64,000 nt of DNA. It comes from an uncultured Allomuricauda sp. GTDB lineage: Bacteria; Bacteroidota; Bacteroidia; Flavobacteriales; Flavobacteriaceae. The position numbers were made by a program, and so were the translations under genes. Below the pieces are notes generated by a model, which was not told the origin of the DNA, made no database searches, and saw only the letters and a list, made by a program, of their open reading frames with translations. Of the stretch, positions 17,580 to 25,661 are shown piece after piece. How positions within the stretch are numbered: the stretch's first letter is position 1; each line of letters opens with the position of its first letter. The stretch lies in contig NZ_CANMOO010000002.1 in assembly GCF_947499585.1 (NCBI RefSeq), positions 1,116,001 through 1,180,000 of the forward strand, written 5' to 3'.

Positions 17580-19091
17580 TTATTTAAGTTGAAATTCAGG
17601 TTCTCTTGACAAATGACGTAATAACACATAGACTTGTGTAGGTACTTCCGCACTGATTGAAAGTGACCAGAGGCTTAATCCTCCAGCTATATAATCTGGC
17701 GAATAATAATTCTCAGGTACATCATCAATTTTGAAGGCATCCATTGAATTTTCAAAATCCTGGGGCGTCAATAAACCTTTAGGTGTAAACTTGTTTACCA
17801 AGGCATTTACCACTATTTCTGGATTGCTCGTATTTACATCTGCAGCACCAACGGCATCCATGGCCAACGTTCTGAACTGCTCTGGATTTGCTTGGAAGAA
17901 ACGCTCCAAGAATACTTCAGATGTTAACCAGCGCCCAATAATAAAGTTGGTGTTGATCCATTGTCTATCTCGTTGCCAACCTGCAACATCAAAAGGATCA
18001 AACATAGTCTGACCAATCATCCTAGACGCGTCAATAACGTTGATAACGGTTCCATCATCATAGGTAAACCCAGTTTCCTTGACCAAGTTCATATAAAGGT
18101 CAAACGGACTCTTTATGATAACACCAATAGCGGTTTCATCAAAGAAATGCTGACTTTTAAATAATTGTGATAGTACTGGGGCAATTTCAAAATTGTTGGC
18201 AACAAAAGTTTGGGCCAAACCATCTATTATATCTGGTGCAATGCCGCCGTCATCGTTAGTTGAATCTGGGTGAACAAAGAACTCATATAGTTTTTTACAA
18301 ATAAAACCTGCTATTTGGGTAGCTCTTTCAGTGAATAGGATGTTATGTACATCGTCATAACCCCAATTTCCAGTTTGACCAAAAATAGTTTTATTCTCTG
18401 TGTTGAAGTCATCAGGATCAAAAGTTACCTGTGTACAACCTTCTTCGCCACGGTTGGTATATCCGGAAAGCGCTTTGGCCGTTTCAACAATGTCTTCTTC
18501 AGTATACCCATTGCCTTCACCTAAGGTAAAAAGCTCATATAGCTCACGGCCATAATTTTCATTTGGGTTGTTACCTCTGTTTCTTACGCCGTCTAAGTAA
18601 TATAGCATGGCACTTGTAAGGCCAATTTCGCTTACAAAAGTTCTAAAGTTTCCAAGTGCATTTCGTTGTAGACAGTTTATATAATAGTACAGGAAGGAAC
18701 TGCAATCATAAACATCTAATTCAGTAACAAAATGGTTGCTCCAAAAGAAGCTCATTCTGTCTCGTAAATTATTGTCCAATAAAGAATTGCCATAGGCAAT
18801 TGAAAACTCTTCCTGTTGGGCTCTTCTTACTTGTCTTGCCAAATCGTCGTCAGCAGGATAATCCGCATTGGTCCAATCTGCCCATAAGGGAGCTGGGATA
18901 GGCGGCATAGCAAGAGCTTGATTTACTAAATTGTCCACAAGGGTGCCGGCTGTTTGTCCAACAGCGGCATTAATGGTTTGTATTGAGGCACTAAAACCAA
19001 GCCTCCTATACAAATGGGCAGCACGCAACTCATCCAATGGAGTAGTATACGGCGCCAAAGTTGAGGAATTACAATTAATGAAGTACTCCAT
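17580..19091 (-). CDS. DUF1800 protein lacking its own signal peptide
   Basis: 503 residues. The DUF1800 pattern is visible: HLYRRLGFSAS near the start, RDRMSFFWSNHFVTE, YYLDGVRNRGNNPNENYGRE, ELYELFTLGEGNGYTEEDI, and a late LTSEVFLERFF. DUF1800 and DUF1501 genes are commonly paired in several phyla, which suggests a joint complex of unknown activity. The N-terminus (MEYFINCNSST) is not a signal peptide, and an in-frame stop shortly upstream of the ATG rules out a longer start that would add one. Co-export with the Tat-signal partner is my inference. Confidence 0.88.
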   Translation of the reverse strand: MEYFINCNSSTLAPYTTPLDELRAAHLYRRLGFSASIQTINAAVGQTAGTLVDNLVNQALAMPPIPAPLWADWTNADYPADDDLARQVRRAQQEEFSIAYGNSLLDNNLRDRMSFFWSNHFVTELDVYDCSSFLYYYINCLQRNALGNFRTFVSEIGLTSAMLYYLDGVRNRGNNPNENYGRELYELFTLGEGNGYTEEDIVETAKALSGYTNRGEEGCTQVTFDPDDFNTENKTIFGQTGNWGYDDVHNILFTERATQIAGFICKKLYEFFVHPDSTNDDGGIAPDIIDGLAQTFVANNFEIAPVLSQLFKSQHFFDETAIGVIIKSPFDLYMNLVKETGFTYDDGTVINVIDASRMIGQTMFDPFDVAGWQRDRQWINTNFIIGRWLTSEVFLERFFQANPEQFRTLAMDAVGAADVNTSNPEIVVNALVNKFTPKGLLTPQDFENSMDAFKIDDVPENYYSPDYIAGGLSLWSLSISAEVPTQVYVLLRHLSREPEFQLK

Positions 19092-19260
19092 AGCAATGTC
19101 TGGCGTTAATTAGGTCCATAGTTTTGGGGCAACTATATGTTTAGTTAACGTTGGGTGTGGTTCAATTCAGCCAACAAATTACAATCTAAACGCTGTTTTT
19201 GCCTTGAACTACCAAATTTTTCGATGAACTGCACATATTTTTTAATATTTTTCATAATCT

Positions 19261-19620
19261 ATGGGAAATCATAATGAATTTGGAAAGCTTGGAGAGCAAA
19301 AAGCTGTCGATTTTTTACTTGAAAAGGATTATGAGATTCTTTTTAGGAACTATCGCTATCTAAAAGCAGAGGTCGATATCATTGCCAAAAAGGAAGAGGA
19401 ACTTATTATAATAGAGGTAAAGTCTAGAACAAGCGGGTTTTTTGAAGATATTTCAGATACGATAACCCCAAAAAAGATTAGGCTTTTAACTATGGCCGCA
19501 GACCACTACATTCAAGAAAACGATTTGGAGGTTGAGGTACGGTTTGATATCATTACCGTTATTAGGAAGGGAAGAAGATTTGAGGTTGAACATTTGGAAA
19601 GTGCGTTTTATCATTTTTAA
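19261..19620 (+). CDS. YraN family (UPF0102) endonuclease-like protein
   Basis: 119 residues. The family hallmarks are GKLGEQKAVDFLLEKDYEIL at the N-terminus and the PD-(D/E)xK-like core EVDIIAKKEEELIIIEVKSR. The fold resembles Holliday-junction resolvases, but the activity of YraN is not settled. Cytosolic. It starts 169 bp from the divergent DUF1800 gene. It ends before the promoter at 19624, so the following gene has its own start. Confidence 0.92.
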   Translation: MGNHNEFGKLGEQKAVDFLLEKDYEILFRNYRYLKAEVDIIAKKEEELIIIEVKSRTSGFFEDISDTITPKKIRLLTMAADHYIQENDLEVEVRFDIITVIRKGRRFEVEHLESAFYHF

Positions 19621-19623
19621 CCA

Positions 19624-19655
19624 TTTGTTTTATTTGTAACAATATGTTATTTTTG
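19624..19655 (+). promoter_or_regulatory. Bacteroidota-type promoter (TTTG-N20-TATTTTTG)
   Basis: The -33 element TTTG is at 19624-19627 and the -7 box TATTTTTG at 19648-19655, with 20 bp between them. This fits the sigma-ABfr consensus. The leader to the ATG at 19672 would be about 10 nt. Confidence 0.7.
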
Positions 19656-19671
19656 CATAAAACCGCCAATA

Positions 19672-20331
19672 ATGAAAACCATATCTGCAGTAGTTGAACA
19701 TTACATTAAAAAGAAGCCTTTCTTGCAAAGTGCTTTGGCTCAAGGAATCATTAACCTTACATCATTGTCCAGGCAAATAAAACCTGAAATATCTGATGCA
19801 TTAGGAAAAGATGTAAAAGATGGGGCTATTGTAATGGCACTTAAAAGACTTTCTGATGACCTCGAATTTAGAGCCACACATAAAATTGTAAAGGTCCTTA
19901 AAAACATTGGAGAAATTACGGTGCGCTCTTCGTTAACCGACTATACGTTTTTGGCTTCTGATACTATTTTGCAACAGCAAGCTCGACTGTTGCAAGAAGT
20001 GAACGCCAATCAAGATGTGTTTTATACCTCTTCCAGAGGGGTCAATGAGATTAATATTGTAATAAGCAATATCTTGGATGGGGTGGTGGAAAAGTATTTT
20101 AAGCATGAACGCTGCACTCAAAAAGCTGAGAATCTATCATCAATTACGGTAAAGCTACCTGCGGAAAATGTTTCGGTGCCTGGAATCTATTATTTTATCT
20201 TTCAGCGTTTGGCATGGGAAGGCATTGTTTTGTATGAAGTTATTTCTACCACCAATGAGTTTACCATTTTAGTAAATGAGGAGCAAGTAGATGTAGCATT
20301 TAAGACTATTAAGGATTTGAAGTCTTTGTAA
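19672..20331 (+). CDS. ACT-domain-like protein (often labelled aspartate kinase) without a kinase domain
   Basis: 219 residues. The N-terminal 80 residues are helical (MKTISAVVEHYIKKKPFLQS), resembling a winged-helix or regulatory module. Residues 90-219 contain two ACT-like beta-alpha-beta stretches (DVFYTSSRGVNEINIVISN and SVPGIYYFIFQRLAWEGIVL followed by NEFTILVNEEQVDVAF). There is no KFGG motif, so it cannot be an aspartokinase, though homologues may carry that name through ACT similarity. A ligand-sensing role is likely but unproven. It has its own promoter. Confidence 0.7.
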   Translation: MKTISAVVEHYIKKKPFLQSALAQGIINLTSLSRQIKPEISDALGKDVKDGAIVMALKRLSDDLEFRATHKIVKVLKNIGEITVRSSLTDYTFLASDTILQQQARLLQEVNANQDVFYTSSRGVNEINIVISNILDGVVEKYFKHERCTQKAENLSSITVKLPAENVSVPGIYYFIFQRLAWEGIVLYEVISTTNEFTILVNEEQVDVAFKTIKDLKSL

Positions 20332-20393
20332 GAATACATGCCCTAGACTAAATTATCAGCTTTTTCGTTGTTAGAAAAGACACTGCTCTACCA

Positions 20394-22376
20394 ATGATTA
20401 AAAAAAGATTCCTCTTTGGTCTGCTTGCTATACTACTAATTTATATTGGTTACCTATTGTACATTTTGGTTTTATCACCAAAAACCAATTTGCAATCTAT
20501 TTATTTAATTCCCAAGGATGCCGTTTTTGTAATTGAATCTGAAAAACCCGTTGAGAGTTGGAAGAAGGTAAGTGAGAGTGATGCATGGCAACACCTTCAA
20601 AAGAACGGATACTTTGCGGAACTAACAGAAAATATTCAGAAAGTTGATACGGTATTTAACAACAACAATAAGTTGTTCGAGTTTTTTGATGGCAGATCTC
20701 TGTTTATTTCAATCCATATGGTCTCTGAAAAAGATTACGGTATTTTTTATGTGCTTGACTTAAAGCGGATCGCTAAGCTAAAGTTGCTTAAAACCTATTT
20801 GAACACACTACTCAACGATAACTACTCTTTAAGCAAACGAAACTATCACAATCATGAGATTTTAGAGGTATATGATCGTAATAGCAAGGAGACAATGTAT
20901 CTGTCTTTTGTAAAAAATCAGCTCGTGGCCTCATATACGCATACTTTAGTGGAAGCCTCTATTGATCAATATCAGGAACCAGTGCTTGGTAGGAATTTGA
21001 ATTTTATTGAGATCAATAAAAAGGTAGGGTATGAAGATTTGTTTAGATTATATCTGCAGTATGATTTTTTGGACGACTATTACAAGCGGTTTTCTAATAA
21101 ACCCAGTGATTGGGCCAACCGAATAAGTGAGAATTTTTTATTCTCCGGATTCAGTTTTGACCTAGACAAGAATAGCACTATTACTGCCAATGGGTACACA
21201 AACATTAGTTCAACAAATCATAATTATTTAGAAGCACTTCAAAAATCTGGTAAAGCCGAAAGAACTATTCCTAGCATAGCACCTAAAAGGACAGCACTAT
21301 ATGTTAGCTATGGCTTCGATAGCTTTTCAGAATTTTATGAGAATTTTGAAACAGTCCAGAAGGACAGTCCAGAGCAATTTAACAGCTACCAAGAAGGTAT
21401 TGAAAAAGTAGAGAAATTCCTCAAGATCAATATGAAGGAAAACTTTGTGAGTTGGATTGGTGATGAGATAGCACTGCTTCAAATCAAATCAGAAATTTCA
21501 AAAGGAAAGAATGATCTTGCTTTGATATTAAAGGCCAATGCTATTGATGATGCCAAAACCAATTTGGACTTTATACTGAAACAAATTAAAAAGAAGACCC
21601 CTGTAAAATTTAAAGCCATTACATATAAGGAGCATGAAATCAATTTCCTTTCCATAAAAGGGTTCTTTAAAATCTTGTTGGGGAATCGATTTAAGGAGTT
21701 TGACAAACCCTATTTTACCCTTATAGATCAATATGTGGTCTTCAGCAATAATCCTAATACCCTAAAAAGCATTATTGATGATTTTATAGCAAAAGAAACA
21801 CTCTCTAGTACCGAAGACTTTAAAGATTTTAATAAAAAGTTCAAAAGGGAATCCAGTTTATTCGTGTATAGTAACATCCCGGTTTTGTATGATAATATGT
21901 ATGCTCTAGCTGACGGTTCTACGCGTGTGCAATTACGAAAGAACAAAGACTTTATTATCTGTTTTCCACAGATAGGATTTCAATTAACGCCAGATGACAA
22001 TCTATTTGAAAGTAGGCTGGTAGTCAACTATCAAAATGTGGAAGAGGTAAAAACAAAATCCCAATTTCAGGAAGGCGCAGGTGTTTTAAAAAGTAAGGTT
22101 CAATCATCAAAAGCCAAAGAGGTAACTGATGCTGTTTTTAACTTAAAACCTATTTACCCAACAGACTTGAATGCAAAAACATTCATGAAAAAATACACCA
22201 ACGGGGCTGTAAAATTTGAGGTAGAATTAAAAGATGGCCTTAAACATGGTCGTTATCACGAGTTCTATTCCAATGGTAATGAAAAAATAACAGGACGGTT
22301 CAAAAAAGACGAGCAAGTAGGTATGTGGCGTTATTTTGATGATGCCGGAGAACTGGTCAGGAAGAAGCGGTTTTAA
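20394..22376 (+). CDS. Membrane-anchored DUF3352-like protein with C-terminal MORN-type repeats
   Basis: 660 residues. An N-terminal membrane anchor (about 5-28) is followed by a large domain resembling DUF3352 (SIYLIPKDAVFVIESEKPV, FSFDLDKNSTITANGYTN, FVSWIGDEIALLQI). The C-terminus contains MORN/YwqK-type repeats (GLKHGRYHEFYSNGNEKITG, FKKDEQVGMWRYFDDAG). The extracytoplasmic part is probably periplasmic. No enzyme motif is visible. Function unknown. It lies 62 bp after the ACT-like gene and may share its transcript. Confidence 0.7.
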   Translation: MIKKRFLFGLLAILLIYIGYLLYILVLSPKTNLQSIYLIPKDAVFVIESEKPVESWKKVSESDAWQHLQKNGYFAELTENIQKVDTVFNNNNKLFEFFDGRSLFISIHMVSEKDYGIFYVLDLKRIAKLKLLKTYLNTLLNDNYSLSKRNYHNHEILEVYDRNSKETMYLSFVKNQLVASYTHTLVEASIDQYQEPVLGRNLNFIEINKKVGYEDLFRLYLQYDFLDDYYKRFSNKPSDWANRISENFLFSGFSFDLDKNSTITANGYTNISSTNHNYLEALQKSGKAERTIPSIAPKRTALYVSYGFDSFSEFYENFETVQKDSPEQFNSYQEGIEKVEKFLKINMKENFVSWIGDEIALLQIKSEISKGKNDLALILKANAIDDAKTNLDFILKQIKKKTPVKFKAITYKEHEINFLSIKGFFKILLGNRFKEFDKPYFTLIDQYVVFSNNPNTLKSIIDDFIAKETLSSTEDFKDFNKKFKRESSLFVYSNIPVLYDNMYALADGSTRVQLRKNKDFIICFPQIGFQLTPDDNLFESRLVVNYQNVEEVKTKSQFQEGAGVLKSKVQSSKAKEVTDAVFNLKPIYPTDLNAKTFMKKYTNGAVKFEVELKDGLKHGRYHEFYSNGNEKITGRFKKDEQVGMWRYFDDAGELVRKKRF

Positions 22377-22449
22377 TATATTCTTCAAAGAACTTCAAGA
22401 TGTAACTTGCAATTAGTAACTTGATTTCCCAAACTAAGAGTTACTACAA

Positions 22450-23607
22450 ATGAAAAATATTACCCATGTAATCGTATTGCTTGTTTTTATTTTGTCGGCA
22501 CATTTTGGTGTGTGTCAAGATGTTTACTTTCCAGAACGCAATGCCGTTTGGAAAGAAGCTTCCAAAAATCAATTTTCCTTTAATGAAAACAAGTTACAAG
22601 TGGCGGTCGATTTTGCCAATGCAAATGAATATTCTGGTTCTAAAGATTTGCGCCGAGCAATCTTAAAAGGATTTCAGAGAGAACCTTTTCATGAAATTCT
22701 AGGACCAACTAAAAAACGTGGAGGACCAGCAGGAATGATTCTGAAGGATGGCTATTTACTTACTTCTTGGGGAGATACCAAACGTGTTGATATGACCTTT
22801 AGCGTTACCAAGAGTTTTCTTTCCACTATGGCGGGTTTGGCAATGGACAAAAGATTGATTTCAAGTGTTGATGATAAATTAGGCGATTATATTTGGGATG
22901 GTACTTTTGATGGACGTCATAACAGTAAAATAAGTTGGGCGAACCTTTTACAGCAAAACTCAGATTGGTCTGGAGAGCTTTGGGGCCTTAAGGACTGGGC
23001 AGATAGACCGCCAAAAGAAGGTGACTTGGATGATTGGAGATTCAGAAAACTCAATGAGCCAGGTACCGTAATGGAATACAATGATGTTCGGGTAAATGTT
23101 TTATCTTATTCCCTAACCCATGTTTGGCGTAAACCTATGCCCATGGTATTAAAAGAAAATTTAATGGATAAGATTGATGCCTCTACAACTTGGCGCTGGT
23201 ATGGGTATGATCACGCTTGGACCGAGATTGATGGCATTCAAATGAAATCTGTAACAGGAGGTGGGCATTCTGGAGCAGGCTTGTTTATTAATACAGAAGA
23301 TATGGCTCGTTTTGGATTGGTATTCCTTAATAATGGTCGTTGGAAAGATCAGCAATTATTAAGTGAAGATTGGATTGCCAAAGCGACAGAACCTTCAGTG
23401 CCCAATGTAAATTATGGATATATGTGGTGGTTAAACCAAAAAGGATCACGCCATTGGGAAGGTGTTCCCGAACATTTATTTTATGCAGCTGGTTTTGGAG
23501 GCAATTTTATTGTAGTGGACCAAAAAAGTGGACTCATGTTAGTAACACGTTGGTTGGAACCAAATAAAATAGGGGAGTTTGTAAAATTAGTCTACGACGC
23601 TTTTTAA
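22450..23607 (+). CDS. Secreted serine hydrolase, beta-lactamase/CubicO family
   Basis: 385 residues with a Sec signal peptide (about 1-22, ending HFGVCQ). The catalytic SxxK is S118-V-T-K121 in MTFSVTKSF. The usual YxN motif appears as Y-N-D in MEYNDVRVN, and a glycine-rich motif near the C-terminus is AAGFGGNF. This sequence class is distinct from the lipoprotein paralogue at 5.5 kb. Likely a periplasmic esterase or peptidase of unknown substrate. The last 21 bp overlap the convergent PP-loop gene. Confidence 0.85.
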   Translation: MKNITHVIVLLVFILSAHFGVCQDVYFPERNAVWKEASKNQFSFNENKLQVAVDFANANEYSGSKDLRRAILKGFQREPFHEILGPTKKRGGPAGMILKDGYLLTSWGDTKRVDMTFSVTKSFLSTMAGLAMDKRLISSVDDKLGDYIWDGTFDGRHNSKISWANLLQQNSDWSGELWGLKDWADRPPKEGDLDDWRFRKLNEPGTVMEYNDVRVNVLSYSLTHVWRKPMPMVLKENLMDKIDASTTWRWYGYDHAWTEIDGIQMKSVTGGGHSGAGLFINTEDMARFGLVFLNNGRWKDQQLLSEDWIAKATEPSVPNVNYGYMWWLNQKGSRHWEGVPEHLFYAAGFGGNFIVVDQKSGLMLVTRWLEPNKIGEFVKLVYDAF

Positions 23608-24300
23608 TAAAATATCACAAAACCCAAACTTGATATTTTTGGTTTTATCTGAAGGGTCGTCATAAGTTTTATAGACTTTTTCTCCTAGCTCAAATGCAAT
23701 AGGGTTTTTAAAAATGGGACCATCAAAACAGAACGTATGGAACTCCCCATTTTCTCCACAAGGATCTACATCTTCTGGGAGCTGATTTATAAGTTCCAAA
23801 GATAGTTCTAGTCCCAAAAAAGAAGCGTCTAACTTTGAGTTATTAATACACACGATTACAGCACGAAATCCCAATGCAAAGAATTCGCTGAGCAGTTCCC
23901 GAGTGTCCCTTTTCCAGATAGGGAAAATAGTTTCAATTCCTACAACAGATAACATTTTTTCTCTGTAGACTTTAAGGTCTTCCAGAAAAATGTCACCAAA
24001 AGCAGAATGCGTATAGCCTTCGGATTTTAATTGCTCAATTTTATTTCCCATCAAAGTGCTGTATTCTTCCATTGATGGACTTTCAGGAACTTCAAGAATG
24101 TCTAATGGTATGCCAACCTCCTTAGCTTGAGCTTCCAAAACCTCCTTACGCAGTCCGTGCATGGAAACCCTATTGTAGTGCGAGTTTACCGTGGTCAACA
24201 AACGGTCAATTACGTAGTTGTTTTGTTGCTGTAAAAAGTAGAGGGCAATTGCGGAATCTTTCCCAGAGCTCCAATTAAAATAGGTTTTAGATTTCTCCAT
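23587..24300 (-). CDS. Dph6-related ATP pyrophosphatase (PP-loop) enzyme
   Basis: About 237 residues from ATG 24300 (MEKSKTYFNWSSGKDSA). The frame is open to 24441, but a longer start would run into the divergent gene at 24401. The PP-loop is SSGKDSAIAL, and VCINNSKLD and DVDPCGENGEFHTFCFDGP follow the pattern of diphthine-ammonia ligase. Bacteria lack diphthamide, so the family here probably amidates or thiolates another substrate, which is unknown. It is cytosolic and converges on the serine hydrolase with a 21-bp overlap. Confidence 0.88.
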   Translation of the reverse strand: MEKSKTYFNWSSGKDSAIALYFLQQQNNYVIDRLLTTVNSHYNRVSMHGLRKEVLEAQAKEVGIPLDILEVPESPSMEEYSTLMGNKIEQLKSEGYTHSAFGDIFLEDLKVYREKMLSVVGIETIFPIWKRDTRELLSEFFALGFRAVIVCINNSKLDASFLGLELSLELINQLPEDVDPCGENGEFHTFCFDGPIFKNPIAFELGEKVYKTYDDPSDKTKNIKFGFCDILLKSVVD

Positions 24301-24400
24301 TACTTTGCTTATATCGAAATGTGATTTAGACCCAGAAGTCATGAGTTTAAGAAATCTCACGTTCTTTGTCACAAGATAAAATATATTTCGTCTTAAAAAT

Positions 24401-25606
24401 ATGGTTAGAAGTAGTAAGTATTGCTTGTCTATACTTTTCATTTTTTATGGAATAGTTGTGCATGGTCAACAGGAGTTATTTACGATTACAGGGCAATTGG
24501 TGGACTCCGAAACACAGCAATCTATTCCTTATGCCTCTATATATCTAAAGGAAAAACCAATCGGGACCACGACCAATACAGAAGGGTATTTTGTATTTCA
24601 TATTCCGACGAAAGAAAAGAAAACATTGGTAGTCATTTCTGCAATGGGTTATGTCAGTGTCGAGAGAAAGTCCGATGATTTTTCTCAGGATAAAGTAATT
24701 TCATTGCTTCCACAAATCAATCAATTGGATGAAGTCTTATTGGATGGAAGTGCAAATAAAATACTTAGGGCAAGGGAAATTATTAAGAAGGCCTATAAGA
24801 ACATTGCATTAAATTATCCGACCGAACCCTATTTTTTAGAAGGTTTCGTGAGAGATCTACAAAAGGAGGACGAGACTTATGTTGAATTTTTGGAATGCGC
24901 TATAAAGTTTAAATATCAAGGTTTACAAGTTAGAAAAGAACCAGAGGTAGAATTGCTTGGGGTTCGTACCAATAGCTTTTCACAGAGACATCCTTGGAAT
25001 GAAAATTCAGAACGCAAAAACTCGGTTATTGACTTGATTGAAGATGATTTTATTCGGTTTGATTATGGCCCAATTTTAGGAAAGAAAGGATGGAAATATG
25101 AAATTGAAGGTATTGAATCGTATGATAACCGATTGGTTTATAAGATTACAGGCTTAGATGAACCTTTTCAGAAGGCTGTGCTTTATATTGATGCTGAAAC
25201 TTTTGCTTTTGTGCGAGTAGAGCTGACCAGAAAAGCAAAGAATGGTACATCTTGGCAAAGACGTTTTACCAATGGGGCACAACAAGTATACTATAATGTT
25301 ATTTTTGAATATCAAGAATACAATGGTAGATTCTATTTAAAATATCAAAAAGAAGAAGATATTTGGAGGATTTATGAAGGACAGGATTCCAATCTCTTAT
25401 TGTTTACCAAATACCCCAAAAAAGAGCTCTTTATCAACAACATTATCGTTGATGGTGTAGACAATTATCAATTTTTTAGAAACATGAACATCAATACTAG
25501 TATTGAAAACCAAACTGAAAATTTTGATGCTAAATTTTGGGCTACCTATAATGTTCCTAGACGTACTGCTGCACAGAGCCAAATTCTTAGAGAACTCAAA
25601 AAATAA
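24401..25606 (+). CDS. CarboxypepD_reg-like domain protein, secreted
   Basis: 401 residues. A signal peptide (about 1-23, ending VVHGQQ) is followed by a carboxypeptidase-regulatory-like beta-sandwich (TITGQLVDSETQQSIPYASI, IGTTTNTEGYFVFHIP), then a beta-rich region of about 300 residues (KILRAREIIKKAYKNIALNY onward). It has no TonB plug or barrel, so it is not a SusC-type receptor. Function unknown, probably periplasmic or outer-membrane-associated. It diverges from the PP-loop gene. Confidence 0.8.
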   Translation: MVRSSKYCLSILFIFYGIVVHGQQELFTITGQLVDSETQQSIPYASIYLKEKPIGTTTNTEGYFVFHIPTKEKKTLVVISAMGYVSVERKSDDFSQDKVISLLPQINQLDEVLLDGSANKILRAREIIKKAYKNIALNYPTEPYFLEGFVRDLQKEDETYVEFLECAIKFKYQGLQVRKEPEVELLGVRTNSFSQRHPWNENSERKNSVIDLIEDDFIRFDYGPILGKKGWKYEIEGIESYDNRLVYKITGLDEPFQKAVLYIDAETFAFVRVELTRKAKNGTSWQRRFTNGAQQVYYNVIFEYQEYNGRFYLKYQKEEDIWRIYEGQDSNLLLFTKYPKKELFINNIIVDGVDNYQFFRNMNINTSIENQTENFDAKFWATYNVPRRTAAQSQILRELKK

Positions 25607-25661
25607 GTGAATCAATTTAAAATCGACTAAGTTTTAGATTGGGGAAATAGACTTATTTTCT

